Of a DNA stretch of 46,348 nt, positions 16,578 to 25,647 are shown one piece after another (position 1 is the first letter of the stretch; each line of letters begins with the position of its first letter). A program made the translations under genes and the position numbers. Origin of the DNA: a virus; the IMG/VR virus record IMGVR_UViG_3300023503_000002, positions 1-46,348 of that record; one strand, written 5' to 3'. The notes beneath the pieces are model-generated. The model was not told the origin of the DNA, searched no databases, and saw nothing but the letters and a program-made list of their open reading frames with translations.

Positions 16578-17483
16578 TTAAATATCATACCTATCATTAT
16601 ATGAATACATAGCAAAACTTATTTTGGCCCTATAAGCATTTAAGTCACTTAACATAACTTCGTTAACACCTCGGGTCATTATAAGTGGTAAACTTATATG
16701 TCTACTGGTAACATTATCAAAATATAAATTGCTTACACCAGAAATAGTGGTCCTATCGAAATACAAACTATCCCTATCAACAGCATCTTTAATTCCATAG
16801 AATGTGCCGTCATAATCCAGCACGGACCCTTTAGGAAAGTCATAAACTGGTATGCTCTTGTTATAGAATGCGTTGTAAATTTTATCTACTAGATCATTCC
16901 TTTCGGCTGTAGATGAAGCAAATATATGTATATCGACCTTTCTTATATCTTTTTTACCACCACCAAGTTGGTAACCTTTTTTATCTGTACCATGAATATC
17001 TATAACAACTACTGGTGGTGATGCAGCTTCTATAGCGGCCCACTCATCGACGATACTTATGTAATTCCAATAGAAGTCTATGTGTGTAGGTTCTATGGTA
17101 CCAGAAGTAATTATTCTGGCATCTATATAATCAATTATATACTCACTTCTAGGTACCACTTCTAATGTCCCAGAACTAGTGGTTGAATAAACCACAACCC
17201 TATTCTTTTGCTCTGGTGTGCCAGAATAAGTAGTAGTACTAACTAAACAATTTAAATCCGTGTCATCAAAGTAAACAAGGCCTCTGCCGCGATCAGAAGG
17301 CTTAGGTGTGAACTCAACTAGAGCTTCATAAACATAACTATTATCTAAAGGCGATGATACCGAATCAAGGTACATTAACTCTGCCTTCTGTTCAAATTCG
17401 ATATAATCTTTAAGGACTATATCTTTTATGTAATAGTACAAACTTGAGTCCTCTTTTCTAAGTTTGGTCATTTCAGAACTCAC
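16578..17483 (-). CDS. Probable tail completion/terminator protein
   Basis: 301 residues. The segment around 160-215 (VVIDIHGTDKKGYQLGGG, then VDIHIFASS and DLVDKIYNAF) has the strand-LGGG-strand-helix pattern seen in tail terminator and tail completion proteins that cap the tail tube at the head-tail joint. The protein lies one gene upstream of the major tail protein, the standard place for such a factor. It starts with GTG and overlaps the previous gene by 4 bases (GTGA). GAGGTG, 5 bases upstream, serves as ribosome site, so translation is coupled. Extra N- and C-terminal regions make it longer than lambda gpU or T4 gp15-like proteins. Function is inferred from pattern and order. Confidence 0.6.
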   Translation of the reverse strand: MSSEMTKLRKEDSSLYYYIKDIVLKDYIEFEQKAELMYLDSVSSPLDNSYVYEALVEFTPKPSDRGRGLVYFDDTDLNCLVSTTTYSGTPEQKNRVVVYSTTSSGTLEVVPRSEYIIDYIDARIITSGTIEPTHIDFYWNYISIVDEWAAIEAASPPVVVIDIHGTDKKGYQLGGGKKDIRKVDIHIFASSTAERNDLVDKIYNAFYNKSIPVYDFPKGSVLDYDGTFYGIKDAVDRDSLYFDRTTISGVSNLYFDNVTSRHISLPLIMTRGVNEVMLSDLNAYRAKISFAMYSYNDRYDI

Positions 17484-18094
17484 TTCGTCACCTCTATTAT
17501 AGCTTTGTCTATAGCTTCGTGAATAACTTTACTTAAATTATTTTCTACATACTCATTAGCTGGTTCAAACAAACCAATTGGTGGAGTATTAGAAAACGGG
17601 AATCTTACCAGTTTGATATTACTATCTTTTTCTCTTTTCCTAACGTCAGGGGTGTACCTTACTAAATACACATTTTCTTTTGCTACGTGACCTTTATACC
17701 CTAGTAAAAGATTGACCGGTCTTTTGTGATACATCTCTACATATTGCTCATCAGTTACTTCTACATACACACCAACTGTCCCTTCTAGTATGGTTTTAAG
17801 TATACTTAGCTCACCACTGAAATCAAATGTAGTTACATCCGGAACAATGAATTCAAATTTGTCCCCTGATTTATCCAACATCTCAAAACTATTCAGACGA
17901 GATAAAAACTCGTCATATAAATATGCTGGATTAGCTTTACTCTCTTTTGGAACTTTGGCTGCCAAAAGTTCATCATTATATGTTTCTAATATAATTTCCC
18001 TAACACTATCGGAAAATGATAATAATGCATCGGTCACTCTATCTTTAAATTTATTTCTCAAAGTTATTGGAAATTGTTGTAAGAGCGGCGGCAT
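17480..18094 (-). CDS. Probable head-tail joining/tail completion protein
   Basis: 204 residues with an alpha/beta pattern. The N-terminus is basic (PITLRNKFKDRV) followed by helices, the centre has strands (FEFIVPDVTTFDF, VGVYVEVTDEQYVEMY), and a long C-terminal helix follows. No catalytic motif is present. It overlaps the gene before it as TAATG and the gene after it by 4 bases, so the three are translated together. Similar sets of 150-250-residue proteins between connector and tube genes are head-tail joining proteins such as gpFII/gpZ analogues. I do not recognise its family, and the role is from position. Confidence 0.5.
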   Translation of the reverse strand: MPPLLQQFPITLRNKFKDRVTDALLSFSDSVREIILETYNDELLAAKVPKESKANPAYLYDEFLSRLNSFEMLDKSGDKFEFIVPDVTTFDFSGELSILKTILEGTVGVYVEVTDEQYVEMYHKRPVNLLLGYKGHVAKENVYLVRYTPDVRKREKDSNIKLVRFPFSNTPPIGLFEPANEYVENNLSKVIHEAIDKAIIEVTK

Positions 18095-18690
18095 TATGAG
18101 TAGTCCTTAATTATCTCATCAGTATCTATAGAAGGTTTATCTGTAGTAAACGCTATAACTACAAGAACAGATTGATTACCTAATCCGCGCACTATTGGTG
18201 CTTTCGATAGTTTACAATTAACACCATCAACCACTATTTTTGACGAATTCTTAAACTCGTTAAAATATTTTGGATCAGTTTTAAGTTTTACTATAGTAGA
18301 CCCTTCACTACCAGCTGGTGTTAGCGTAAGATTGTTACTAGAGCCAACATCCTTAGGGTCCCAATTAACCAAACACTTGATCCAAACTGTGCGATCTTCT
18401 TCTAACTTACCAAGCCCTTTACATACAGGACAGCGACCACGTATAAAATATTTATAAAGCACACCAACACCACCAGATGCTTCATACTCATCCTGTTTTT
18501 GTTGCGCTTCTAAAACGGTCCATTTACATTTTCCAGTAGATTTATCTGTTAACTTATCATAATAACAATTAGGACATTCAGATTGTTTCGGTTGGCGATA
18601 TACTTCAACATTACGGCCTAAACCATTTATAACATCTAACATACGCCTACGATATCGCTCTTTAGTAGCTTTTCTAATACGGCCTCTCAT
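18094..18690 (-). CDS. Zinc-ribbon-containing head-tail connection protein, function unknown
   Basis: 198 residues. CPNC (39-42) and CPVC (86-89) can form a four-Cys zinc site; an intervening Cys at 55 and later ones are also available. The N-terminus is very basic (about one third Arg/Lys in the first 20 residues). The C-terminal half (about 100-190) is strand-rich. It sits among the putative connector/completion genes and ends with a TAATG overlap with the next gene. The Cys pairs recall structural zinc sites in some phage head-completion proteins, but I cannot name a family. DNA or RNA contact through the basic end is possible. Confidence 0.5.
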   Translation of the reverse strand: MRGRIRKATKERYRRRMLDVINGLGRNVEVYRQPKQSECPNCYYDKLTDKSTGKCKWTVLEAQQKQDEYEASGGVGVLYKYFIRGRCPVCKGLGKLEEDRTVWIKCLVNWDPKDVGSSNNLTLTPAGSEGSTIVKLKTDPKYFNEFKNSSKIVVDGVNCKLSKAPIVRGLGNQSVLVVIAFTTDKPSIDTDEIIKDYS

Positions 18691-18692
18691 AG

Positions 18693-19655
18693 TTAGTCAA
18701 TCCTTACTCCAAACAAACCTAATAACCTATTAGCTTTTACCGCATCGTCTAGTCTTTTCTTCAACTTATCAAGCATGTCAGCTCTAGCTTCTATACCTGG
18801 AGATGGGTCATAGGTGGTACTATCATCTTTTATAGTGGAACCATCCTCATTGATATACTCCCAAGTTTCAGAAAATAACAAATCATACGCACAAGCTAGG
18901 ATCTGTATTTCAGTACTTGTGTTTATATCATTTAATGGTGGCGGTGGTGATGTACGATTAAAGGCATCCATGATCTCCCTGTCAGACCATCTAAATGTAT
19001 AATACCAAATATCGACACCTTTTTGATAGACCCTAGAACCACTTACAACAGTTACTGGTTTATCTATAAAGTCATCAAACTTAAGGTACCTATAACCATT
19101 TATAGAGGGGTTGCTTGTTTCCGTGTATTGTACGCCGTTCATGTTGATACTTACTGGCCAACCTTTTTCCTCTAAAACATAGGTCTTACCGTCTGGCATT
19201 ATGTTGCCTTCAGCCTCAGTACCATATTCCCTGGATAAACCTACTATATCACCTATAAGGGTACGTATCCTATCTATTATTGCTTGATCAGCACTACCAT
19301 AAGATACCTCTGGTGGATAAACAGGATCGTAGTATAAGTCACCTGGTTCACCTAAAATAGGATCTGTCCAAGCACTAGCACCACTAGTAGTACTATTAAA
19401 GTACCTAGAAATATACCAATCCTCTGCTGTACCATCAGGATCAGTGAAATAATACTGAGTATACCCAGATACTAATTTCACCTCGCTTGTAGGCTGTATA
19501 TTACTTATATTATCTATACCAGAAACAATAGTATAATCTACTAAATCGATAGGTGTAGACGGTATACCCGTACCAGTATACCTACGTATCTGAATAGTAT
19601 CAAATACGCTTAAAACAGTAGAAACATTATCTATATTAAAAGTTAAAGATATCAT
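18693..19655 (-). CDS. Virion structural protein, possible head-tail adaptor
   Basis: 320 residues from the ATG at 19655. A TTG one codon earlier is open, but AGGAG lies 6 bases before this ATG. The first 100 residues are beta-rich and open like a small virion domain (SLTFNIDNVSTVLSVFDTIQI). The C-terminal half (about 215-320) is helical, with WSDREIMDAFNRT, AYDLLFSETWEYI and a final helix. That pattern resembles phage head-tail connector adaptors, which count residues per gene product and pack helices under the portal. It precedes the Cys-rich and completion genes. The adaptor assignment is tentative; virion component is safer. Confidence 0.5.
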   Translation of the reverse strand: MISLTFNIDNVSTVLSVFDTIQIRRYTGTGIPSTPIDLVDYTIVSGIDNISNIQPTSEVKLVSGYTQYYFTDPDGTAEDWYISRYFNSTTSGASAWTDPILGEPGDLYYDPVYPPEVSYGSADQAIIDRIRTLIGDIVGLSREYGTEAEGNIMPDGKTYVLEEKGWPVSINMNGVQYTETSNPSINGYRYLKFDDFIDKPVTVVSGSRVYQKGVDIWYYTFRWSDREIMDAFNRTSPPPPLNDINTSTEIQILACAYDLLFSETWEYINEDGSTIKDDSTTYDPSPGIEARADMLDKLKKRLDDAVKANRLLGLFGVRID

Positions 19656-19664
19656 CAAAATCTC

Positions 19665-21965
19665 CTAGTAAGGTTTTGGGAATTTAACTTTCATGCTTGG
19701 TTTTATTTCCTCAGCTTCCCCTTCCAAACCTAGTGCATCTTTAGCACTGATACGTGGCTTATGTTCGCCATGGTCTTTTGCCTTAATACTTGGTTTTATC
19801 TCATCACCAACAACATGTGACTTACCAACTTCATCAGAGTCAATATCATACTCGTGAACAGGTACATACTTTACAACACCTACGGCGAATTCTAAATCGT
19901 CAAGGTAAAAGTCTATACGTCTATTAGTATAGAAGGTTAGCTTATTTAAATGTTTATCGGTTAAGTTAAATTCTGTTAAAGGCACATAAAATTTGACCCA
20001 TTCCCTGTGACTATAGTCGTTATCATGGGTGCCAATAAATCTTAGAAGATTGACTTCCTTACCATTGTTAAACTTAACCAATAGTTTTACATCTTCTTCG
20101 TCATCATCGGATAAGATGTTTATCATACCAACAAGTAAATCATAAGCAGTAGTATCCACCGATTGGCTTCTAGAAAATACTATTTCTTTATCCGAATTAA
20201 ACCCTATGACTTCTAGACCATTTGTACCAGAATATTTAGCAGCTGGTGATTCAATACCAAAACCACTATGATCCCAATCACCACCAACATCATCTTCCCC
20301 AGTACCATTCCATATGATAGTTACATCTTCCTGTGGGGACTCTTTACATACAATATCAATATTTACAATATCATAATCGCTTGTCGGATTACCAGAACCG
20401 TGTACATACCCTACAATCTTGTAGTAACTTAGAGCAGTGAAACAAATCTTCTTATACTGCTGCTCAATATTGACAGGGCTATACCAAACCAGCTCCCATG
20501 GGCCTGACCCGTCAGATGCTGCAGATTCATCTTTATAAATCTCCCAACTATATGCGTCAGCAGTACCACCTGTAGAAGTACCTTCTATATACAATGAGTA
20601 ATAACATTGCTCTGGTGTCACTAAAACAGTGGTAGCAAAAGTAACATCCTTACTGATTTTGGCAATATGTTGAGAGTATCCATCACTCCAATACGCTTCT
20701 AAAGTTACCACACCACTCACAGTAGTAGGTGTATAAGAAAAAACTTCACCATATGGTACATCTAGTAAACTAGTTTCCACACCATTATCATTATAATACC
20801 AATTGTATTTAACACAATCTGGTGGGGCTTTGCCTACCATATCAACATTCGTACTGTTATTGGTAAATGTTATCGGTGAATTTATTATGGCTTGTGATGG
20901 GTCTTGTATAAAATCTAAATTTGGCCCGGAAAAAAGTTTTTGTTTAAAAGTTTCACTGTATTCTATTATGTTAGAATTAAAACCATCAAACCAATGTACT
21001 CTAACATAAACCGTATGATCTCCAGGAAGTGTGAAAGCGCCGGGCTCGGCATCCTTATAACACCAAAAAGTACCAGTACCGGCCGTATGGTAGACTATCT
21101 CATTCTTGTCCGTGGATGTATAAGTAGTGTTCGTGGCATCCTCTATAACCCATTCTATTTTAGTGATAGAATCATCAGGGTCATTACCAGAGTATTTAAA
21201 CGTAACAACAGTATTAGGAACCACTATTTCAGTACCTACTGCTTCTATACAAGTTATATCAACGGTAGGTGCCTTATTGTTAATGGTGATTTGTTTAGTG
21301 CCAGATACTACACCACCACACTCATCATAAACAGATAATACCACATCATAAACACCAGTTGATGTCCATGAATGGTTGGGGCTATACACACCACTATATG
21401 TGTCTATGGTATCATCTCCCCAATCAACTTCAGTAGTGGTTATAGAGTTAACACTCTGTATAAGATACCCATACCTGGACAACCAATGATACATGGTCAC
21501 TTGACCAAAAACCCAGTTATGGACATCATAACTACTATTAGAAGCCGTATAGACAGTCCCTAAAAATCCGTTAACAGGTAGGGACCAAACAAGGTTTGGT
21601 AAAATATTAGGCCTAACTTGTACATCCAAAGAATAAACGGAGGACGATCCATCATATGTTATTTCTGTAGCGCCCCACTCTACTAATTGAGAACACGCTG
21701 CATTTCTGTCTGCGGCTCCTCGCCAGAAAACTAGCACTATCTTAGAGTTAGCTAAAGCTGTACCCGTTGGTGTGAGAAAATCTGAGTCACCCAAATTAGC
21801 ATTAAAGTAACCAGTACCGGGCTCTACCTGTCTAACAGAATTCCATTTATCTGGAGAACTAGCTGTACCATTCCTATAAAATAAAAACTGGTAATACCCA
21901 TCACCAGTATTAATAGAACCGTCACTATTATATAAATAGCCATTTATGGTCACGTTAAGGGACAT
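19665..21965 (-). CDS. PKD-domain virion adhesin with C-terminal jelly-roll (CBM-like) domain
   Basis: 766 residues. An N-terminal virion-attachment-like region (1-120) is followed by a clear PKD domain (about 172-230, with VDWGDD and the SWTSTGVYDVVLSVYD pattern). A second PKD/Ig-like domain spans about 233-340 and a third about 355-445. Residues about 545-715 look like a galactose-binding or carbohydrate-binding jelly roll (NGLEVIGF, REWVKFYVPLTEF, IDFYLDDLEF). The tail has short repeats of the type EIKPSxKxK near 730-766. PKD domains occur in extracellular glycan-active and adhesive proteins. The likely job is host surface or mucus/glycan binding from the capsid or tail neck. No glycosidase residues are recognisable. 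GGGGTGA serves as ribosome site. Confidence 0.7.
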   Translation of the reverse strand: MSLNVTINGYLYNSDGSINTGDGYYQFLFYRNGTASSPDKWNSVRQVEPGTGYFNANLGDSDFLTPTGTALANSKIVLVFWRGAADRNAACSQLVEWGATEITYDGSSSVYSLDVQVRPNILPNLVWSLPVNGFLGTVYTASNSSYDVHNWVFGQVTMYHWLSRYGYLIQSVNSITTTEVDWGDDTIDTYSGVYSPNHSWTSTGVYDVVLSVYDECGGVVSGTKQITINNKAPTVDITCIEAVGTEIVVPNTVVTFKYSGNDPDDSITKIEWVIEDATNTTYTSTDKNEIVYHTAGTGTFWCYKDAEPGAFTLPGDHTVYVRVHWFDGFNSNIIEYSETFKQKLFSGPNLDFIQDPSQAIINSPITFTNNSTNVDMVGKAPPDCVKYNWYYNDNGVETSLLDVPYGEVFSYTPTTVSGVVTLEAYWSDGYSQHIAKISKDVTFATTVLVTPEQCYYSLYIEGTSTGGTADAYSWEIYKDESAASDGSGPWELVWYSPVNIEQQYKKICFTALSYYKIVGYVHGSGNPTSDYDIVNIDIVCKESPQEDVTIIWNGTGEDDVGGDWDHSGFGIESPAAKYSGTNGLEVIGFNSDKEIVFSRSQSVDTTAYDLLVGMINILSDDDEEDVKLLVKFNNGKEVNLLRFIGTHDNDYSHREWVKFYVPLTEFNLTDKHLNKLTFYTNRRIDFYLDDLEFAVGVVKYVPVHEYDIDSDEVGKSHVVGDEIKPSIKAKDHGEHKPRISAKDALGLEGEAEEIKPSMKVKFPKPY

Positions 21966-21967
21966 AG

Positions 21968-22402
21968 TTATTCACCCCACACCAATGTTATAGGAGTATT
22001 TCCAGTGTAATTAATCCAAAAACCAGATATCTCTTTATTTACACCATCTAGATATATAAGTTGAAAATTGTGTGGACTAGTTTCAGGGGTTACACCAGGA
22101 ACATACGAATAATAAGCTTGAGTGTCACCTATATACGTGTTGGCCACAGATATTAACCCCTGACCATACACATCGTCTACCTGGTCTATTATATAATTCT
22201 TTATTTTGGCTATGGTGGCCCCATCATGTATATGCTTATGTAGAATATTGTCCCAATAACCATATTGGATAGGTATAGCTACCAATGACCAACCAGGCTC
22301 TAGCTCTATGGTACCTTTGTCAAAACAATTGTCTGAAGATGTACCACTTACTGTGCACCCTATTAAATCATATCCGGCACAAGCTATATACCTAATATCC
22401 AC
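21968..22402 (-). CDS. Virion-associated protein of unknown function
   Basis: 144 residues, aromatic and beta-rich, with no known motif. It starts with GTG at 22402 after GGGGGTG at a 5-base spacing, the same G-rich ribosome site used by several genes here. It ends two bases before the PKD adhesin gene begins. The segment ELEPGWSLVAIPIQYGYWD resembles surface-exposed domains of secreted proteins that end in a sorting-like beta module (GWNLVSLP-type), a pattern also seen in PKD-containing secreted proteins. Its location in the fibre block suggests a small fibre or adhesin cofactor. Function unknown. Confidence 0.6.
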   Translation of the reverse strand: MDIRYIACAGYDLIGCTVSGTSSDNCFDKGTIELEPGWSLVAIPIQYGYWDNILHKHIHDGATIAKIKNYIIDQVDDVYGQGLISVANTYIGDTQAYYSYVPGVTPETSPHNFQLIYLDGVNKEISGFWINYTGNTPITLVWGE

Positions 22403-22405
22403 AAT

Positions 22406-22939
22406 TTACACCCCCGAAGGACCCATTTTGTATGGGACATTGTCGTTCACAGAGTGGTACCAAGCGTATACCACACCACTAGTAGTAGTGGATAACCAAT
22501 CGGTATCATAGTCATATTTTATTTTTGTAATTATATAATCTGTCTTACTTAGTGGAACATTACGTACAAGCTGTGATGGGGTAGGTGTAGCATTATTTCT
22601 CAACACATGTTCTACCGAAATATTATAATGTCTATTTTGTTTTACTAAATCTTTTAAACTCTCATCATTTACAAGTACTTCTTCGGTAGAAGTTATAAAA
22701 CCAGTAGCTCTAACATAACAAATATAATTACCAGGAGTGGGTAGGCTAATCTCTGTTCTGTATATGCCAGGGTCTGAAGTAGATTCTGGAACTATACCAC
22801 TAACAGTAGGCGATAACGGTAAGTCATCTGTGGTTCTGATGTCATAAACCACCACTTCCCCTGTAACTGCATCACCAGTAGCTTCATCAACAAGAGCAAC
22901 CGTGATAGGAAACTTTTCTCCAACATCTACTCTTATCAC
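22406..22939 (-). CDS. Virion structural protein, Ig-like N-terminal domain
   Basis: 177 residues beginning MIRVDVGEKFPITVALVDEA, a pattern seen in Ig-like/BppU-like phage proteins. The first 95 residues form a predicted beta sandwich with the sequence PGIYRTEISLPTPGNY, typical of such domains. The rest is mixed. The start is GTG at 22939 with AGAGGG six bases upstream. It lies between the peptidase gene and the small virion protein gene, in the fibre block. It may be a baseplate- or neck-attached decoration protein; no receptor-binding motif is evident. Confidence 0.6.
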   Translation of the reverse strand: MIRVDVGEKFPITVALVDEATGDAVTGEVVVYDIRTTDDLPLSPTVSGIVPESTSDPGIYRTEISLPTPGNYICYVRATGFITSTEEVLVNDESLKDLVKQNRHYNISVEHVLRNNATPTPSQLVRNVPLSKTDYIITKIKYDYDTDWLSTTTSGVVYAWYHSVNDNVPYKMGPSGV

Positions 22940-22954
22940 CCTTATCCCTCTATA

Positions 22955-23503
22955 TTAATCCCTGCTCCAAACTACTTCGGTAAAAATAGTGTTCTCCAAA
23001 TCATCTGGAACTATCTTTCCCGAGATCATAGTATTTGAATATCTCGGATGTCCGTAACAGTAATCAATAAATTCAGAACATGACATTTTTGTGTTATCTT
23101 CAAAATCGAATTCAAAATCGTACTTTATATGCTTATCATATAATTCTAAAGCCTTTTCTACAGCAGATATGGTTAATGTGCTATTAGAAGTTCGTAATAC
23201 TTTAACATCATCACATCTTAAGAAATTCAATAGATCCTCTTTAACCACACCATCATGAAGTACATGAACAACCTCATGATTACCTACATAAATACCTGTA
23301 TGTGACCAATACCCTGGGATAAGAAGACTACCTAGATAATGCTCATATCTACGCAACAACACGTCCCCAGGCTTAACTAGACCATCAATCTCTCTGGCTT
23401 CCTCACCTTTAACACGGTAGCTACTCTCTCCGAATAAAACTATGCCACCTTTATACAATCTAATATCACCAAGGAAACGAATAATATTCTCTATCATAGA
23501 CAT
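22955..23503 (-). CDS. YiiX/YaeF-type permuted NlpC/P60 peptidase (C92-like)
   Basis: 182 residues with the circularly permuted papain-like layout. KPGDVLL (44-50) comes first, WSHTGIYVG supplies His68, and the Cys comes late, in MSCSEFIDYCY (Cys142). In this group the His precedes the Cys, the reverse of standard NlpC/P60. Members cleave amide or ester bonds, often in peptidoglycan peptides or lipids. A good ribosome site (TTGGAGG) precedes the ATG. Lying within the fibre block rather than with the lysis genes, it could be a virion-borne wall or surface-degrading enzyme used at entry. There is no signal peptide. The family is well supported; the substrate is unknown. Confidence 0.8.
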   Translation of the reverse strand: MSMIENIIRFLGDIRLYKGGIVLFGESSYRVKGEEAREIDGLVKPGDVLLRRYEHYLGSLLIPGYWSHTGIYVGNHEVVHVLHDGVVKEDLLNFLRCDDVKVLRTSNSTLTISAVEKALELYDKHIKYDFEFDFEDNTKMSCSEFIDYCYGHPRYSNTMISGKIVPDDLENTIFTEVVWSRD

Positions 23504-23521
23504 GTCGATGCCTCCAAATTA

Positions 23522-24244
23522 TTAAAATTCTATTACTTGTTTGCCGTTAACAACAGCCCAACACTCATCACCGTTGTAATCAGAATCATCCGATTTGCGT
23601 TTTAATTGGACATTACCAGTCAATCCAATATCAATATGCTCACCTAACGAGCTTCTCAACACCATAGGAGATCCCTTCAAGGTGGCTGGGTCAGCATATT
23701 TGAATTCTATCTCAACAACTTTTTCTGTAGATACATCCTCAACAATATCTACAGGAATAATCATAGGGTTATTAGTCTTTTTTACAAGATCTTTGACTGA
23801 AGCATATTGTAAATTCATAACTTCTACTATGCTATCAGTAACACTAGAATATAGATTTAGAGAAAAGAAAAGACGATTAGAATCTTTAAGAGCAACTGAT
23901 TTAGGAAAACGTACTTGTATTGATGTAACAATTAATTTCTTACCAGCATCAGGTTCTACCTTAAATACTGAATCTGTAGGACCGTCTACCCAACTAGCAC
24001 TATTTGCAAAGTCATGGGTCACTATACGTCTATCAGTAAATAATATAGGTTTATTTATATAATCCTTAACATTAAGATACTCTACGCTATTAGGATCTGC
24101 TGAGCAAGTTAAAACTATACCGTTCTCGGGAACAGTATATAGCTTAACTCTACCATTACCTTGTTTCTCGCCATATAAAGTAGAATTAACACTTCTCCGC
24201 AATTCCAATAATTCCTGTAATGAAACATTGACTTCTGAAACCAT
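23522..24244 (-). CDS. Virion structural protein, unknown
   Basis: 240 residues, beginning with a helical MVSEVNVSLQELLELRRSV segment and continuing as a strand-rich sandwich (about 85-225). A discoidin/galactose-binding-like pattern is possible: paired strands with KKLIVTSIQVRF and SVTDSIVEVMNLQY. No catalytic residues stand out. It starts in a TAATGG overlap with the gene before it and has GAGGAGG upstream, so both are translated together. It probably forms part of a fibre or a fibre connector. The family is not recognised. Confidence 0.6.
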   Translation of the reverse strand: MVSEVNVSLQELLELRRSVNSTLYGEKQGNGRVKLYTVPENGIVLTCSADPNSVEYLNVKDYINKPILFTDRRIVTHDFANSASWVDGPTDSVFKVEPDAGKKLIVTSIQVRFPKSVALKDSNRLFFSLNLYSSVTDSIVEVMNLQYASVKDLVKKTNNPMIIPVDIVEDVSTEKVVEIEFKYADPATLKGSPMVLRSSLGEHIDIGLTGNVQLKRKSDDSDYNGDECWAVVNGKQVIEF

Positions 24245-25098
24245 TATACCGCCTCCTCATACCAAAAAAATCTAAACCCAATTGTTATATAATCTTTATC
24301 AGGAATAACCTCAAATAAGCAATAATCATTAGGCTCTATAATGATTTCTTCAGATCTACCAACATCTTCTTTGTTGGCATAAAAGAAACCTATCTTTGTG
24401 CCTTTGTCTGAGTAAGCTGGGGACTCTGTTATATTTGCGGTCCATCCAGTAGTGATGCTACTTTTAGCATTAGTAATACCGATACCATTAATGGGTGTCC
24501 CAACATCAGTTATTACAGGATTCAAATATATACGTAAATAAAATTTATCAGACCCAAAAAAGTCAAAGATACAATGGCTTTCATGGGTACTAGATGATTG
24601 GAATAAGAATAAATAAGTAGTACCTGCCACATTAGTAACAAAATCATGGGCTGATAACCACGTATCTCCAGCATGTATTTCGGCATGACTAGCCCCAGTA
24701 CATATATTAAAACCAGATATAGGATCGAATTTAAATCTGTCAAGTAAATCTTCAACAGATTTCAACCTACCAAGTAAAGTATTAATGGTAGGCACATCAG
24801 CAACCTCTCCTAAAGCGTCTTTACCATTAGCATCTAACACAGCATAAGGTTTATCTACATAAACCTGTAATATATCGGTTGACGACATAGCTGTCGTATC
24901 ATAAGCAAGCGATATAACGTCATTTGTTATTGTGGCACCTTTAGTGTTATCATTGAACAGGTAAATAACATCGTTAGTCGTAACGTTTGTTATAATAAGC
25001 AGGTCTTCCAAATTAAGCTGGACACCAGAAACTGTTACTTGTTTATTTGCCGGATCAAATGTATAACTTCCGCCTAAATCCTCTAATCTATATTTCAT
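24244..25098 (-). CDS. Virion structural/fibre protein, unknown
   Basis: 284 residues. The N-terminal 110 residues form a strand-rich module (YTFDPANKQVTVSGVQLNLEDL), a short helical joint follows (about 115-132, LLGRLKSVEDLLDRF), then a beta-rich C-terminal domain (135-284). Such an attachment module, coiled joint and head are common in short trimeric phage fibres. TAGGAGG lies 6 bases before ATG. The gene overlaps the next by one base. No enzyme motif. Fibre function is inferred from architecture and neighbours. Confidence 0.6.
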   Translation of the reverse strand: MKYRLEDLGGSYTFDPANKQVTVSGVQLNLEDLLIITNVTTNDVIYLFNDNTKGATITNDVISLAYDTTAMSSTDILQVYVDKPYAVLDANGKDALGEVADVPTINTLLGRLKSVEDLLDRFKFDPISGFNICTGASHAEIHAGDTWLSAHDFVTNVAGTTYLFLFQSSSTHESHCIFDFFGSDKFYLRIYLNPVITDVGTPINGIGITNAKSSITTGWTANITESPAYSDKGTKIGFFYANKEDVGRSEEIIIEPNDYCLFEVIPDKDYITIGFRFFWYEEAV

Positions 25099-25107
25099 AT
25101 TTGCCTC

Positions 25108-25647
25108 CTACCCCAAAACTAGTGAATAAGCAACCATATCGGTTTTTAATTTATTTATCTGATCAGCTAATGTACCAGATATAGTGTCAACTTCGGATTT
25201 TAAGTAATACCGCTGATCGCCTCTGCCCACATTTAAATATTGAGGATGATCATCATTACCCAGACCTGATAACGTAGAGTGACTTATACCTGTAATATTT
25301 TTACCTATAAAATATGGAGAAGAGCCAGAAGTAACTGGTTGGTCTATATATGCATGAGACTCTCCAGTACTACCAATGTGCTCATACGCTAGTTGACCAT
25401 AATCTCCGCGAAAAGCCGTACCCGACGTAGTACCTAATTGAAGACTACCATTCAAAGTAGTCATATCCTCCCATGTAGGAGGATCATGATTAACCAACAT
25501 CCATAAACTGTTTGGGGTTAGTTGTCTAGCTAATACCCCAACATCTTCCGGTCTAAACCCAGTAGCCGCCAACCGTTCAGACTCATTGGTATATTCCCAT
25601 CTGTAGATAATATGCGCATCTTCTTTTCTAGCGTCTCTATGAAACAT
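25108..25647 (-). CDS. Fibre-block protein with LGNDDHPQY motif
   Basis: 179 residues. The N-terminal 60 residues contain LAATGFRPEDVGVLARQ, an attachment-type segment seen before fibre shafts. HSTLSGLGNDDHPQYLNV (near 127-144) matches the DDH-QY repeats in the neighbouring 337-residue fibre. The C-terminus forms a short helix (TLADQINKLKTDMVAYSL), possibly a trimerisation coil. It begins in a TAATG overlap with the gene before it, whose GGTGGGGGT end acts as ribosome site. It is likely a fibre subunit or fibre-tip adaptor. The motif is known from phage fibres; its exact role is not. Confidence 0.65.
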   Translation of the reverse strand: MFHRDARKEDAHIIYRWEYTNESERLAATGFRPEDVGVLARQLTPNSLWMLVNHDPPTWEDMTTLNGSLQLGTTSGTAFRGDYGQLAYEHIGSTGESHAYIDQPVTSGSSPYFIGKNITGISHSTLSGLGNDDHPQYLNVGRGDQRYYLKSEVDTISGTLADQINKLKTDMVAYSLVLG

